64,000 nucleotides of DNA from Lunularia cruciata (lineage: Eukaryota; Streptophyta; Marchantiopsida; Lunulariales; Lunulariaceae), in assembly GCA_948567375.1 (NCBI GenBank), contig OX419757.1, forward strand, positions 11,656,001 through 11,720,000, given 5' to 3'. The position numbers and the translations under genes are program-made. Positions 1 to 10,629 of the stretch are shown piece after piece (the first letter of the stretch is position 1; each line of letters starts with the position of its first letter). The notes under the pieces are model-generated. The model was not told the DNA's origin. It did not search any database and saw only the letters and a list, made by a program, of their open reading frames with translations.

Positions 1-517
1 AGGATGCACTAAATAGATCAAAAAGAGGTATCACCAAAAGGGGACTTGTACTAATAGAGTTGGAATCGAAATATGCATGAAATCTTTGAAGGCAATTTCA
101 AAGGCCTAAAGGATGAATTAGGCCTCAAAAATGTGCAGACTCCCCCCCCCAGCAAAGTAAAGGTTGGCCTTCCCTTCCCCCTTCTTTGTCTCATCGGGAG
201 CTTTCCAACAGTACCTCACTCACGTGATTCCTACAGGAAGATTCCCTAAAAGATTCCCTTTGGTCAAAGCTTGTTTGACCAACCAGATAGGACCAGGACC
301 AACATGTCACCCTTCCAAGTAAGTAATCCAAGGGTGGAGCTTGCTGACATGTCACCTATCTATGTACCTAATCCTATGGTGGAGCTTCATTGGAGGAGAT
401 CCGCTTTGCCTATATAATAAAGAGAAGGTGCTCCTTTGGGGCATCAGAGTTTGAGTTTGAAAGGGTGTGTTCTCAAGATGTATTTCTCTTCAGGTCTCCC
501 ATCCTGGGAGTATTACA
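1..517 (+). repeat. 5' LTR of A1 (partial)
   Basis: Matches the 3' LTR at 5625-6316 and the LTR at 58752-59490. The first roughly 200 bases lie outside the window. It ends in ATTACA, the inverted complement of the TGTAAT that starts complete copies. A TATA-like TATATAATAA lies at 411-420 and a C-rich tract near 141-150. That tract and about 60 flanking bases are missing from the same element's 3' LTR. Confidence 0.93.
411..420 (+). promoter_or_regulatory. TATA box of the family A LTR
   Basis: TATATAATAA about 100 bp before the LTR end. The same sequence is kept at the equivalent place in the 3' LTR (6210-6219) and the solo LTR (27330-27339), as expected for the LTR core promoter. Confidence 0.6.
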
Positions 518-518
518 A

Positions 519-530
519 TGGTATTAGAGC
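519..530 (+). other. Primer-binding site of A1 (tRNA-iMet type)
   Basis: TGGTATTAGAGC starts two bases after the 5' LTR. It differs by one C-to-T change from TGGTATCAGAGC, the complement of the plant initiator tRNA-Met 3' end, which is present unchanged in copy A2 (59492-59503). Confidence 0.85.
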
Positions 531-640
531 GGGTGTTGTCCAAGAGAGTGGATCACCCCTCTTGGAAGAACATGGGCTATTGAGATTGAGTAATTTTGAG
601 GAGAGACATTCTGGTGTAATTGGTAAATTAAGAGAATAGA

Positions 641-862
641 ATGGATGCTCTAGGAGGACAATATCCAATGCTTTGCTTTCCATTCTTGTATCCACTCAAC
701 ATCAAGATTATGTACATTCAGCGCGAGCAAGTGAGAGTGTATTTGGTTTCTCACTTCGGAGCAAAGTTCATGGATACAGTAATGAATTTGCCAAACCTAG
801 TGATTTTGCCTGTAGTGATTTACAATAGAGAGTGGGATTTGACAAATTATATTTTGTTGTGA
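641..862 (+). CDS. Leader ORFa of A1: small pre-gag protein of unknown function
   Basis: 73 codons, about 110 bp after the primer-binding site. I do not recognise the protein. It begins MDA, has a hydrophobic N-terminal half, an HFG motif near residue 38-40, then exactly 33 residues to the stop, including Pro-11, Tyr-21, the run WDLT at 25-28 and Tyr-30 (counted from HFG). Copy A2 (59631-59852) has the same length and pattern, and related ORFs occur in families B, C and D in this window, so it is a maintained coding unit. No signal peptide or catalytic motif is evident; alternating hydrophobic stretches suggest a small alpha/beta fold. Its TGA stop overlaps the next ATG as TGATG. Confidence 0.7.
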   Translation: MDALGGQYPMLCFPFLYPLNIKIMYIQREQVRVYLVSHFGAKFMDTVMNLPNLVILPVVIYNREWDLTNYILL

Positions 863-1065
863 TGAATTTGAATGTCCCAAATCCTTTCACTTTTAACACT
901 CAAGTAGAAATTTGTTTTGTAGTGAGACCAAAAGTGATGTTTAGGGATTTTGTGGTCAAGAATTTTGGTGAGGAATATTACCAACAAGTGGTACCTTCTG
1001 AGGTCCCAATGGTAGTTCCAATAGTTTATGCGCCCTCCAAAGTGATCATATTAACTCTCTATTGA
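862..1065 (+). CDS. Leader ORFb of A1: second, diverged copy of the leader domain
   Basis: 67 codons, starting at the ATG that overlaps the ORFa stop (TGATG, 860-864). It carries an NFG motif followed by 31 residues with Pro at position 13, plus a PVV/PIV-type hydrophobic stretch like that of the family C leader. It therefore looks like a tandem duplicate of the ORFa domain. The equivalent in A2 is 59863-60060. It ends 35 bp before the gag ATG. Function unknown; the homology with ORFa is weak and rests on spacing and hydrophobic pattern. Confidence 0.6.
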   Translation: MNLNVPNPFTFNTQVEICFVVRPKVMFRDFVVKNFGEEYYQQVVPSEVPMVVPIVYAPSKVIILTLY

Positions 1066-1100
1066 AGTTTAGGGTACATCAATCAAATGTTACATGAACC

Positions 1101-2430
1101 ATGGATCCGCACTTGCAGGAGTTGGTGCAAGGAATGCAAGGGATGTTGAATAAATTTCAAGAGATCAAGATGACCATGGAGGCATTACAAAGTCAAGTGC
1201 AGACCCTCAGGAATGATCATGCAATGCAAGAAGAAGAGCCGTCTCAAAATCCAATACCTGTGATTGAAGTACTTGGAGAGGCACCCGTGCCTACAAACCC
1301 TATCAATGATGAAGCCACATTACTACTCCGGATGAAGAAGACCTGCAACATCGAGCCTTACAAGGGGCAACGTACGATGGGAGTAGTGGAGAATTGGATC
1401 TCAAGAATGAATCGATATTTTTGGTTGTTCTCAATAGAGATCATCAAGCATGCTGTGGGTGTGTTTGCATGTGGGTACTTGATCAATAAAGCCTTCACAT
1501 GGTAGGATGCTTGGGAACAATCCATGTTGGCCAAGAGAAGGGAGGTCACATGGACAGCAATGCAAGAAGGATTATTGAAGAATTTCCAATTGTTGGATTC
1601 TGTGCAGATGGCCCGAATCTGACTATGGGGATTGAAATAGAAGAACAACATACAAGAGCATGTGGAGGCATTTTTGGATCTACAAGTCACAATAACTGAC
1701 ATGAGTCCAGCAGAGGCTCCAACAATTTCAAACAAGGGTTGAAGGAGCGGATTCGCCAAGAAGTCATGGTACAAAATCTTCGCACAATATTTGAAACCAT
1801 TGCTTGTGCGCAAAGAATAGCAAGAGCATTAGGTGGAGGTGAAGGAGTAGTTCCACCTCAACATTATCTGGCAAAAATATCACCCATGGGTGGACCGTAC
1901 CGATGGAACTGGGTAACCTTTGGTTTCAAGATTGAGGAGCACGACCGCTTCAAGGAGAACGGGGACGGGTAGAAGAATGGAGAGATGGAGTCCCATGAGG
2001 AGAAGGACCTCAAAGAGAACAACGCCGTTGTTACAATTGTGGTTGTATTGGGCATATATCTACCAACTGTCGTGCTCGACTATCCAGAGGCCCTTGACCT
2101 TCATACAAGCAATCTTTGAACAACATGGAAAGACGCATTGAAGAGGAGGAGGTGGAAATCACTTTGGAAAACAAAGATCGCCAATAAATGTACCTCACGG
2201 CCTTACTGGCTCAATAAGGAAGCAGAAAAGCAAGGGAAGGAAGAAGACGAGCGCACAAAGGTACCAAAAGGCAACCTCACAATTGATTGTAGTGAATGGG
2301 GTCCTAGAAGGCAATCCAGTGAGAGTGTTAATAGATCAGAGAGCCACAGAGAATTTCTTGTCTTGCTCTATTGCAATAAGATAGGGAATGGATCTAGAGA
2401 GAGATGAGAGTGAAGAAGTAGAGTTACCTA
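1101..2430 (+). pseudogene. gag: gag of A1 (frameshifted)
   Basis: The ATG at 1101 opens 134 in-frame codons with a coiled-coil-like N-terminus (QELVQGMQGML, then Glu/Gln-rich) also seen at 60094 onward in A2. After about 1500 the gag homology continues in other frames through the capsid-like segment to a CCHC zinc knuckle at 2029-2070 (C-X2-C-X4-H-X4-C, residues CYNCGCIGHISTNC). At least two frameshifts and several stops break it. In the family, gag forms the virus-like particle and the knuckle binds element RNA. This copy cannot make full-length Gag. Confidence 0.85.
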
Positions 2431-5400
2431 ACGGACAAACAAGGAGGATTGAATCATTACCTAGGTGGGTAACACTCTCTATAGGAAAATTCCAAGAAGC
2501 AATTGAGTTGTGAGTAATACAATTAGCTCATTATGATGCAATATTAGGTATGCCATGGATGGAGCATTACAACCCTATGGTAGATTGGAGGAAGAAAGTA
2601 GTGAGAACCCACCAGTGGTCGATCATTGGGGTTAAAGAAAAATCCCATATGCAAGAATTGCCTCTCTATGTCATAGAGACAACAGCTATTTGTAAGACTG
2701 ATAGGTGTTTCATGGGTATAATAAGAGAATTCCAAAGTGCACAACTCAAAGGACAAATTCCTGAGAAATTGAAGGATGTCATAAATGAGTTTCAAGATGT
2801 CTTTCCTGATGATCTACCCTCAAGATTACCACCAAAAAGGAGAGTAGATCATAAAATTGAGACACTCCCAAGAAAGACACTGCCCTGTAAGGCCCCATAT
2901 TGCCTATCACCTCATGAGTTGGAGGAGTGCAAGAATCAAATTGAGGATATGTTGCAGAAAGGGTTCATCCAATCTAGCATATGACCATATGGGGCTCCGG
3001 TCTTGTTTGTGAAGAAGAAAGACGGTACAATGCGCATGTGCATTGACTATTGGGGTCTCAATCAACAAACAGTGAAGAACAAATATCCCTTACCTCACAT
3101 GGATGATCTATTCGATCAACTCAATGGAGAAAGACACTTCAGCAAACTAGATTTGTAGAGCGGTTACAATCAAATCCAAATTGCAGAGGAAGATGTGTAC
3201 AAGACTACCTTTTGAACCAAGTATGGCCACTTTGAGTATCTCCTGATGCCTTTTGGTCTCACCAACGCACCTGCCACTTTCATGAGTCTAATGAATGGCA
3301 TATTTTGTCCATATTTAGATAAGTCTATCATCGTCTTCCTGGATGACATCTTACTACACAATAGCACGATGATGGAACACAAACAGCATCTACGAGAAGT
3401 CCTCCAAATTCTAAGACAGAATCAATTGTATACCAAAATCTCAAAGTGTGAATTTGGCAAGTCTGAAGTAGAATACTTTGGGCATAGAGTAAGTGAAGAG
3501 GGTATTCAAGTATTGACAAATAAAATAGAGGTCATTCAAAAGTGGAGTGCACCAAAAGATCAGACTCAACTCAAGAGCTTCTTGGGTTTGACGGGATTCT
3601 ATCATCAATTTGTCAAGGACTTTTCCAAGGTTGCACATCCTTTAACAACACTGCTTGGCAAGGGGAAGAAGTGGACATGGGGAACCGCACAAGAGTTGGT
3701 CTTTCAAGAATTGAAAGCCGCCTTGCTACATGCACCAATCTTGAAGTGGTATGACCCAAAATGTCCAATCAAGTTGGCTACAGATGCATCAAGCATAGCA
3801 ATCGGAGCAGTCCTACAACAAGAGTGGCATGACGGATGGCATCCCATTGCATATTTCTCTCAAAAGTTGTTACCAGCAGAGCGCAACTACCACACCACAA
3901 AACGAGACAAGTTGGCCATCATCTTGGCAACCAAGCATTGAAAGCACTATCTAGGCAAGAAGGCATTTGTGGTAGAGATAGACCACAAACCTCTAGTTTA
4001 CCTCAAGACGCAGAAGGATCTATCTCGTCGCCAGATTCGATGGGTAGAGTGGTGACAATGCTTCAACATGACAAACACCTACGTTGAATGTAAGAAGCAA
4101 CTTGCAGATGCATTCATCCGCATGCCAATGGCAAACAATTTGGTGGCAGAGGTTTAGATTAACCCTAAATTCTTGCTAGAGATTCTGGCGGCTACAAAAA
4201 CTGATCCACAGATTGTAGAAGGGCAATCATCCAAAGGCATCACCAGCACCCAAGGAATCACCTTTTGTGATGGCAGATTATAGATTCCAAATGTCCCAGA
4301 ATTGTGCACTACCATTCTAGCAGAATGTCATGATTCAACTATTGCAGGTCATGTTGGAGTGGACAAGACCTTGGATGCAATCCAGCGCCATTACTATTGG
4401 CCCAAGATGAGCAATGATATGATGGACTACGTGCGTAGTTGCTTACTTTGTCAACAAAACAAAGCTTCTAATCAAGCTCTTGCAGGGCTCATGCAATCTC
4501 TCCCCACTCCTACACAACGTTGGGAACAGGTGTGTATGGATCTCGTCTATGAATAAACCAAGACCACATCAGGATTCAACTCCATCATGGTCTTTGTGGA
4601 CCAGCTCAGCAAAATGATTCATGTACGGCCTACCACCAAGGAGGTGACCACTCCACAACTTGCTCAATTTTACTTAGATGCAATCTTCTTTCACCATGGC
4701 TTGTCTCGAGTACTCATCACCGATAGGGGTACTCAATTCACCAGTTTGTTTTGGCACACCCTCTTTGGTTCCTTCAACACCAAGTTGGTCATGTCCACAG
4801 CTTACCACCCACAAACAGATGGACAAACCGAGCGGGCTAATCACACTATTGAAGACATGTTACATGGCTTCACCTTAGAAGAGCAAGAGAGGTGGGACAC
4901 CCTACTCCCGTTGGTGGAATTCACGTACAACAATTCAGTGAATGCATCTACCCAGGTCACTCCGTTCTTCCTCGTGTATGGTGAGTATCCCTTCACACCT
5001 TCCGGCTTGATGAAGATCCGTCCGGTGGCTACCAAGGTCAATCCAGTCAACACATTTGTTTCTAGAATCCAACAAGGGGTGGAGAACGCTAAGCACAAAT
5101 TATAAATTGCACAAAATCACCAAAAGTAGTATGCTGATGCACACCGTAGGCACATGGAGTTCAATGTTGGGGATCAAGTGTGGCTATCAACAACCAACCT
5201 CACATAAGTAGGACCTCGTAAGCTCGGACCTCATTTTATTGGGCCTTTCCTAATTCTCGTCGAGTTGGCACTATGGCCTATCACCTTGAAATACTACCAC
5301 ACATGAAGATCCATCCAATGTTCCATGTTTCCCTACTATGCAGATATGCTCCCCGATCAAGCTTGGGTCATTCCACACAAGACATTCAACCTTGTTCGAC

Positions 5401-5590
5401 ACACATTGATGGCAACGAGGAATATGAAGTGGAGTGTATTCTCCAAAAATGCATGCATGGTACTCGTCATCCACGGGTGGATTATCTTGTCTAGTGGAAA
5501 GGTTACCCCCTCTATGAAGCAACCTAGGAACCCGCTGCCAATTTGACACATGCACCGGTGTTGGTGCAAGCATTTGAGCAATAGTTACAC
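2283..5590 (+). pseudogene. pol: pol of A1: protease, RT, RNase H, integrase, chromodomain (stop codons)
   Basis: Protease lies near 2283-2580; its catalytic triad is altered (LIDQRAT where LIDSGAT is usual), while the later ILGMPW motif is kept. Reverse transcriptase runs from about 2740, with FLDD at 3336-3347. RNase H includes the TDAS motif near 3780. Integrase has an HHCC zinc domain near 4330-4455 and a DDE core with ITDRGTQF near 4717 and QTERAN near 4825. A chromodomain follows at about 5405-5580, where the frame has shifted. Premature stops at about 2982, 3157, 3214, 3939, 4053, 4156, 4279, 4554 and 5103 interrupt one otherwise continuous frame. Residue context suggests most were Arg, Gln, Trp or Lys codons. 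Confidence 0.92.
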
Positions 5591-5610
5591 AACGAGGACG
5601 TTGTGTCTTA

Positions 5611-5624
5611 AAAGGAGAGAGGTT
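5611..5624 (+). other. Polypurine tract of A1
   Basis: AAAGGAGAGAGG directly before the 3' LTR start at 5625, the expected site for plus-strand priming. Confidence 0.75.
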
Positions 5625-6316
5625 TGTAATACCAAGAGCTAGCCATTTGATCTAGATGTGAAATTTGGTTTGGTAACATCTAGAATGATGTTATACAAGA
5701 TGGTCAAAATAGATCAGATAGAAGTATCACCAAAAGGGTACTTCTACTAAAAGGGCAAAAAACCAAAATAGATTTGAAAACCTTAGAACCAATAGCTAGA
5801 CATATGACTTGAAGGTGAGAATTGGGTTGGTAACATCTGGAAGAATGTTTCACATGATGGACTAAATAGATCAAAAAGAGGTATCACCAAAAGTGGACTT
5901 CTACTAATAGAGTTGGAACCAAAATCTGCCTGAAATCTAGCCAACGGAGGAGGGGCTGGCCTTCCCTCCCCCTGCTTTGTCTTGTCAAGAGCTTTCCAAT
6001 AGTACCTCACCCACGTGATTCTGAGATTCCTACAAGAGGATTCCCTAAAAGATTCCCTTTGGTCAAAGCTTGTTTGACCAACCAGATAGGACCAGAACCG
6101 ACATGTCACCCATCCAAGTAAGTAATCCAAGGGTGGAGCTTGCTGACATGTCACCTATCTATGTACCTAATCCTATGGTAGAGCTTCATTGGAGGAGATC
6201 CGCTTTGCCTATATAATAAAGAGAAGGTGTTCCTTTGGGGCATAGGAGTTTGAGTGTGAAAGGGTGTGTTCTCAGGGTGTGTTTCTCTTCAGGTCTCCTA
6301 TCCTTGGAGTATTACA
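5625..6316 (+). repeat. 3' LTR of A1
   Basis: 692 bp bounded by TGTAAT and ATTACA. It matches the 5' LTR (1-517), the solo LTR (26686-27418) and 58752-59490. It lacks the poly-C segment found in the others, replaced by a short unrelated stretch near 5939-5955. Confidence 0.93.
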
Positions 6317-6399
6317 GGAAGTCTGACCTGTCTCCGTGCCTCTCCTCTTTGTGGGTCCAACTCCATTGATGCTCCTCTAGGCTCTGGAGCTCGTATTGC

Positions 6400-7860
6400 A
6401 CTCCTAGTCACTACTGCAGATGCATCCACCTGTGCTACTCCGCACATGAAGTCCAAAACATCTCTATCACCCACATATGAGGTGGAAGCCTCAGCACCCA
6501 AATCTGATCTCCTCTGAGCAATGGCCATACTAGCCAATCTTTGCTTCAATTGCTCAATCCAAGTAGCCATAGTTGTATCAAAAGTAAGGGAAAGTACTAC
6601 ACTCCTACTAGGTGTAGATCCTCTACCCCCACCTCTACCATGTCCTCCATGAACTGGGCTCCTCTACCACCTATCGTAGTAGCCTTACCACTCCATAACT
6701 CTGGGTGTAGGTCAAAACATTGGTCACTAGTGTGACCAAATCTGTTGCAATGCTCACATTGCCTCTGTTGGATGTGATCAACCAAAGGTATCAGGTCCGC
6801 TGCCTTGAGTGCACTCTCTCCTATGGTGAGGTCCACCACAAGTCCAACAAGCAACACCACTACTCACTGGTTTCTGCTGACCCAAAAGGGAAAGTAAGGG
6901 TCTAACTACAGTAGGCCCTCCACTCGCTCCATAGGATCTAGGTTGTCCATCTTGTCCTTGAAAACCAAGTGGACGTGGTATACTCTACTACACTCTTGAA
7001 GAAGTAACTGTTGTAGATGAGGTCTCCCTACCAAATCCAGATGTCACCACTCTCCCTTCCACCATGTTGAGCTCAATATGCTCAGCCAAACCAAAGACCA
7101 TTGCCAAAGTGGGCAAAGTAGCCTACAATAATGTAACATCACGAACTCCATGTCGTAATCCCATACCAAAATTGGACTGTTTGGGCATCAATAATTCCTT
7201 GAGTGAAACTGATCAGCCGCCTCATGCAAGTGTATGCCTTGCATAAGCTCTCTCTATCCTTCCATTGGAACTCTTGCAAGCTCCTCAACTTGTTAGTCCG
7301 CACTCCTTGGTAGTTCTAGCTCAAACACTAGAAAAAATCCACCATGGGGTTAAATCCTGATACCACACCACCTCTTGTAGCGGTACCTCCACTCGTAGTA
7401 GCACTCTCTCTAGCTAGTGCACCTCCACTAGCTCCACCAACACTACTTGAGCTAGAACTCGTGGATACAACCAATCTACTCCTAGCCACCAAGCTTCAAA
7501 TGATAGAGACATAGTTTGGAGACCAATATTGTCTCCATAACTCAATCTCCTCCAAATGAGTTGTCTTGAACTCATGGTAATTGTCCATTGATGGAACCTT
7601 CAAATGCCAAAACAATCCCTTCTATGCCATGAAGGGTGTGAACAAAATTGGGTTTTGCATCTATGTAAATCACACCAACTACCAAACTCCTAGATGAAGT
7701 CATCCAACCCAATGCTACCCATTGTACCAAAGTAATGCCTAGGACCTTTGGAGGCCCCATAAATCTCATCCATGTCCCACAACAACAGTGTAAACACGCC
7801 ATGTGCCCTCTCAATTGGATCAGCTCTTGTGTCAAACTCCAACTCAAAGTCAATCTCCTA
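6400..7860 (-). pseudogene. gag: Family B gag (unit B1), broken
   Basis: The minus strand reads a gag-like protein in alternating frames. A segment near 7500-7630 (FEGSI, later HLEEIELWRQYW) resembles plant Gag N-terminal sequence. A Ser/Thr/Gly-rich linker follows near 7360-7460, then a clean CCHC knuckle at 6717-6758 (CEHCNRFGHTSDQC, followed by FDLHPEL). Beyond it a charged, coiled-coil-like tail runs to about 6400. CNRFGHT..QCF.LHPE is a spacing seen in plant LTR-retrotransposon Gag proteins. The same knuckle is intact in unit B3 (13388-13429), supporting past selection. Several stop codons make this copy non-functional. Confidence 0.75.
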
Positions 7861-7999
7861 CCTCATTGGGACTTGAGATACAAGTTGATATCGAGTGCCA
7901 CTCCAAGTAAACCCACTGCTTATTGTAGGGCTATCACCTCTAGAATCCCCAAAGAACTCCATTATGACAAAGCAACCGCAACCACAATCACAAACTGCA

Positions 8000-8130
8000 A
8001 GTGCCCCACCAAGTGCCAACACTAACTAAGCATCACCAAGTGCAAACACCAACGGATCATCACCAAGTGCCAACACCAACCAAACACCACCAAGTGTCAA
8101 CACCAACCAAGCACCACAAAGTGCCAAAAT
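8000..8130. repeat. Short minisatellite in B1
   Basis: Four to five imperfect copies of a roughly 30-bp unit built on ACCAAGTGCCAACACCAAC. The matching place in B3 (near 14690) holds only one or two copies, so the expansion is specific to B1. Confidence 0.75.
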
Positions 8131-10049
8131 TAACAGAACATTATCCACTAATGTAACTCTAATTGAGACAACTACACTAGAGGCAAGGCGACCTATAACT
8201 TACCATCACAACATGCACTCTCATGGTCTGCAAGTCATCACTCCTGCCTCACCGGAGAGAAACAAAGATAGTCTGACTGGTCATCACTCCAGCCTCACTA
8301 TCAAGAGCACACTAGAGCACCAACGCTCAAAATTCAAGGCACCTCACACCAACATGGTGCACAGATAAGAAGCAAAGAATGGAGGAGGTCCAATCACAAG
8401 AATGCTTAACAAAAACCCCCATCTCATACATCAACACGGGACTGACTCTACCACCATTTGGCATTTGACATAATCAAAGTATTTATCTACTTCTTGTACT
8501 ACAAGGATCATTGAGGATCAGATCAAAGTTCTTCTTGCCAAAATTTGACATGAAATCTGACATAAATCTAACATAAATCTCTAAAAATGGTTGACTGCTA
8601 AATCCTCCGTTAACTCTTCACTTGAGCCAAATTGGAAAAATGGGTTTTGTCCAATCTCTAATTTGTGAGGATTTGCTCCTAACTCCACCTTCAATTTCAG
8701 TTTTTGAGCTCAACTTGCAATAATTTGGTCTTGAGCTTAAAATCACAACTATCACTTGAAAATTGCTTTTTTCTTGGCTCCAAATTCTACCAATGCTTTT
8801 GCATACACACTCTCTTAAAGAAATCTGAACTAATTGATCGAGACATCACGATCTAGCGAGCTTGGAGATACCACCAACACTTGTAGTTCTTACACCCAAT
8901 TTCCCCTTGACTCACTTCTTTGATGTAATCAAATAGTTTTACAACTCAAATCAATCAAACTCAAATCAATACTTGATTTGATCCTCAACAACTTGCCAAC
9001 AATAGAGCACTGATTATAGTCAAGCCACACCCACTCTAGCTAAGAGACTCCAGGTGACGCTCACCGGCTTTTTGTCCACTCTAGCTAGGAACTCTAAGTC
9101 TCAACATCAAAGAAGTGAGCTCTCTAGAGCTGTACTTCCAAGGTATACGCCTAATTTTGACCTAGGTCTCATCCCAACGGTCCCATTGATGGCACACCCA
9201 ACGGTGAAAATGGTGCAAATGAGAGTGGGCAAAACCATGAAGTCTATACCCTAAACACAAAATCTGACTATCAAAAAGTAGTCAATGAGTAACTGCCAAA
9301 ATATCTCTAACTGCTAACACTAGAACTCCAATGTCCGAGCAATGTAGATGCGACACTACAAATGACGTGATAAGGCATGCAAGCACAAAGAGGATCCAAT
9401 CAAAAAACTGTAGCAACAACTCTCTATGTTTTTTGTGGAAAAGAGCTTCAAGACCTTCTTGCTCTATCATCAAGCTAATTTCAACCTGTACTCTAAGTCT
9501 CCTCCAATTTGTACTTCAGATCTCAACAAATTCCTACTCCATGTGGTGATTTCTTATATCTTCTTGATGGGGAAAACTCTATGCAGATCATATAAATATA
9601 ACTCTTTATGTATAGTTTAGATTCAAGTGTTCTAGAATTCAATAGAAAGCTTGTGAGATAAGCTTTCCAATGATATAAAATAGGCCTCAATCAGATCACT
9701 ACAGCTCCCTTGACAACCTCTCAAAGTTGGTTAGATGTTTCACAACTTTCACCATAATTTTGAAATCCCTATTTTAGGGTTTTGCCCCTGGTTCTTGCCA
9801 ACTTTCCCCTAATTTATAAATCAGATGTACACTTAATACTCAAAAAACACTTTGGAAATTTGAACTCTCAATTATGGTCTTCATTCCTCAAATGTCCTCC
9901 TCAAACTCCCTTGATGGTTGAAAAACTCTAGACTCTTCCTCTTAGGACCCAATCTCTTGGAAATTTATCTTGTAGTTTCTTAACTTTTTGACAAATGGAC
10001 CCCACAACTCCACTTGAAGCTTATGAGCAAAAGATCAAGCATTCTCCAA

Positions 10050-10277
10050 CTATAGAAGCCCAAAGATAGTCAAGTCCTAGACATCTTTTTAAGTAAACAC
10101 CAAAAGGATGATAGGATCCAGGTTTCTTATCACCAACTCCATGAACACCGCCTCAAAATGTACCACCATCCAGTCCCGTAAGCCATCTTGGTGTAAAATC
10201 TGAAGCTTGATGAGAAAAGGATTTAGGAGTGGCAGATCAGGAGCATGGGATATCTCATGCTCAAATGCCTCCTCCAA
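10050..10277 (-). pseudogene. Leader ORF of family B, unit B1 (two stop codons)
   Basis: Related to family A ORFa. On the minus strand an NPFLIKLQ stretch (ORFa has NPFHIKV) leads to VHFE, then exactly 33 codons to the final TAG, with FMELV, Pro at 13 and DLTI at 26-29. Two in-frame stops fall at positions 21 and 25, which are Tyr and Trp in the other copies; the second fits a TGG-to-TAG change. No ATG is obvious at the 5' end, so the start is uncertain. It lies about 2 kb upstream of the readable gag, farther than in family A. Confidence 0.65.
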
Positions 10278-10629
10278 TGCTCTAACACTTGCGCTCTACT
10301 GCAACTCTCACTCCCAACATCCTCCTCCTTCTCAAGACTCCTTGACTAAAAACACACCTCAATCTCTCCACTCGCACTCATCTATATTTATCAAAGCCCT
10401 CAAACATGATAAGATTGTAACCCACGTGGTCAATCACATATATGTGCATAGATTGCTCACATGGCAACATCTCATCTATCGGATCTAGCATACAACCTAC
10501 CCCACTAATGTGGAGATAAACTATGATAAGTCACTCTTTTACGGGCTACACAAACCACAACACGACAGTGTGTTACCTAACCATTGGAACCCTCCACTCT
10601 TGTAACTAGTATTCTTGCTATCAAGTAGG

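Larger units (their letters stand above)
1..6316 (+). mobile_element. Ty3/gypsy chromovirus, family A, copy A1 (5' LTR cut by window edge)
   Basis: Order seen: partial 5' LTR, tRNA-iMet-type primer-binding site, two small leader ORFs, gag with a CCHC knuckle, protease, reverse transcriptase, RNase H, integrase, chromodomain, polypurine tract, 3' LTR. The domain order and C-terminal chromodomain place it among plant chromoviruses. Pol stays in one frame from about 2280 to 5250, broken by single stop codons, most explainable by C-to-T or G-to-A change, so this copy is dead. It sits in the family B array: the sequence just right of the 3' LTR (from 6317) matches the sequence at 13009 onward, where no element interrupts it. 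Only the right flank (GGAAG) is visible, so the target-site duplication cannot be confirmed. Confidence 0.95.
6317..10620 (-). mobile_element. Family B unit B1: leader ORF plus zinc-knuckle gag, no pol
   Basis: 6317 to about 9370 matches 13010-16177 (unit B3), and 9370-10600 matches parts of 10780-12670 (unit B2), so the region is a head-to-tail repeat array. Reading the minus strand gives a leader ORF at 10050-10277 and a gag with a CCHC knuckle at 6717-6758. I see no protease, RT or integrase motif in any unit, so this looks like a gag-only, non-autonomous retroelement array. I could not identify LTRs. Multiple stops and frameshifts show it is old. Confidence 0.7.

Noticed and set aside
5271-5573. 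100-codon minus-strand frame over the chromodomain region of A1
   Set aside because: Antisense shadow of the chromovirus pol; no independent motif.
8000-8130. Possible CRISPR-like or satellite array
   Set aside because: Only four to five imperfect copies without unique spacers; a local minisatellite in a plant repeat.
9945-10020. Possible ORFb equivalent in family B after the leader stop
   Set aside because: Only QVE and a short hydrophobic stretch agree with family A ORFb; too weak.
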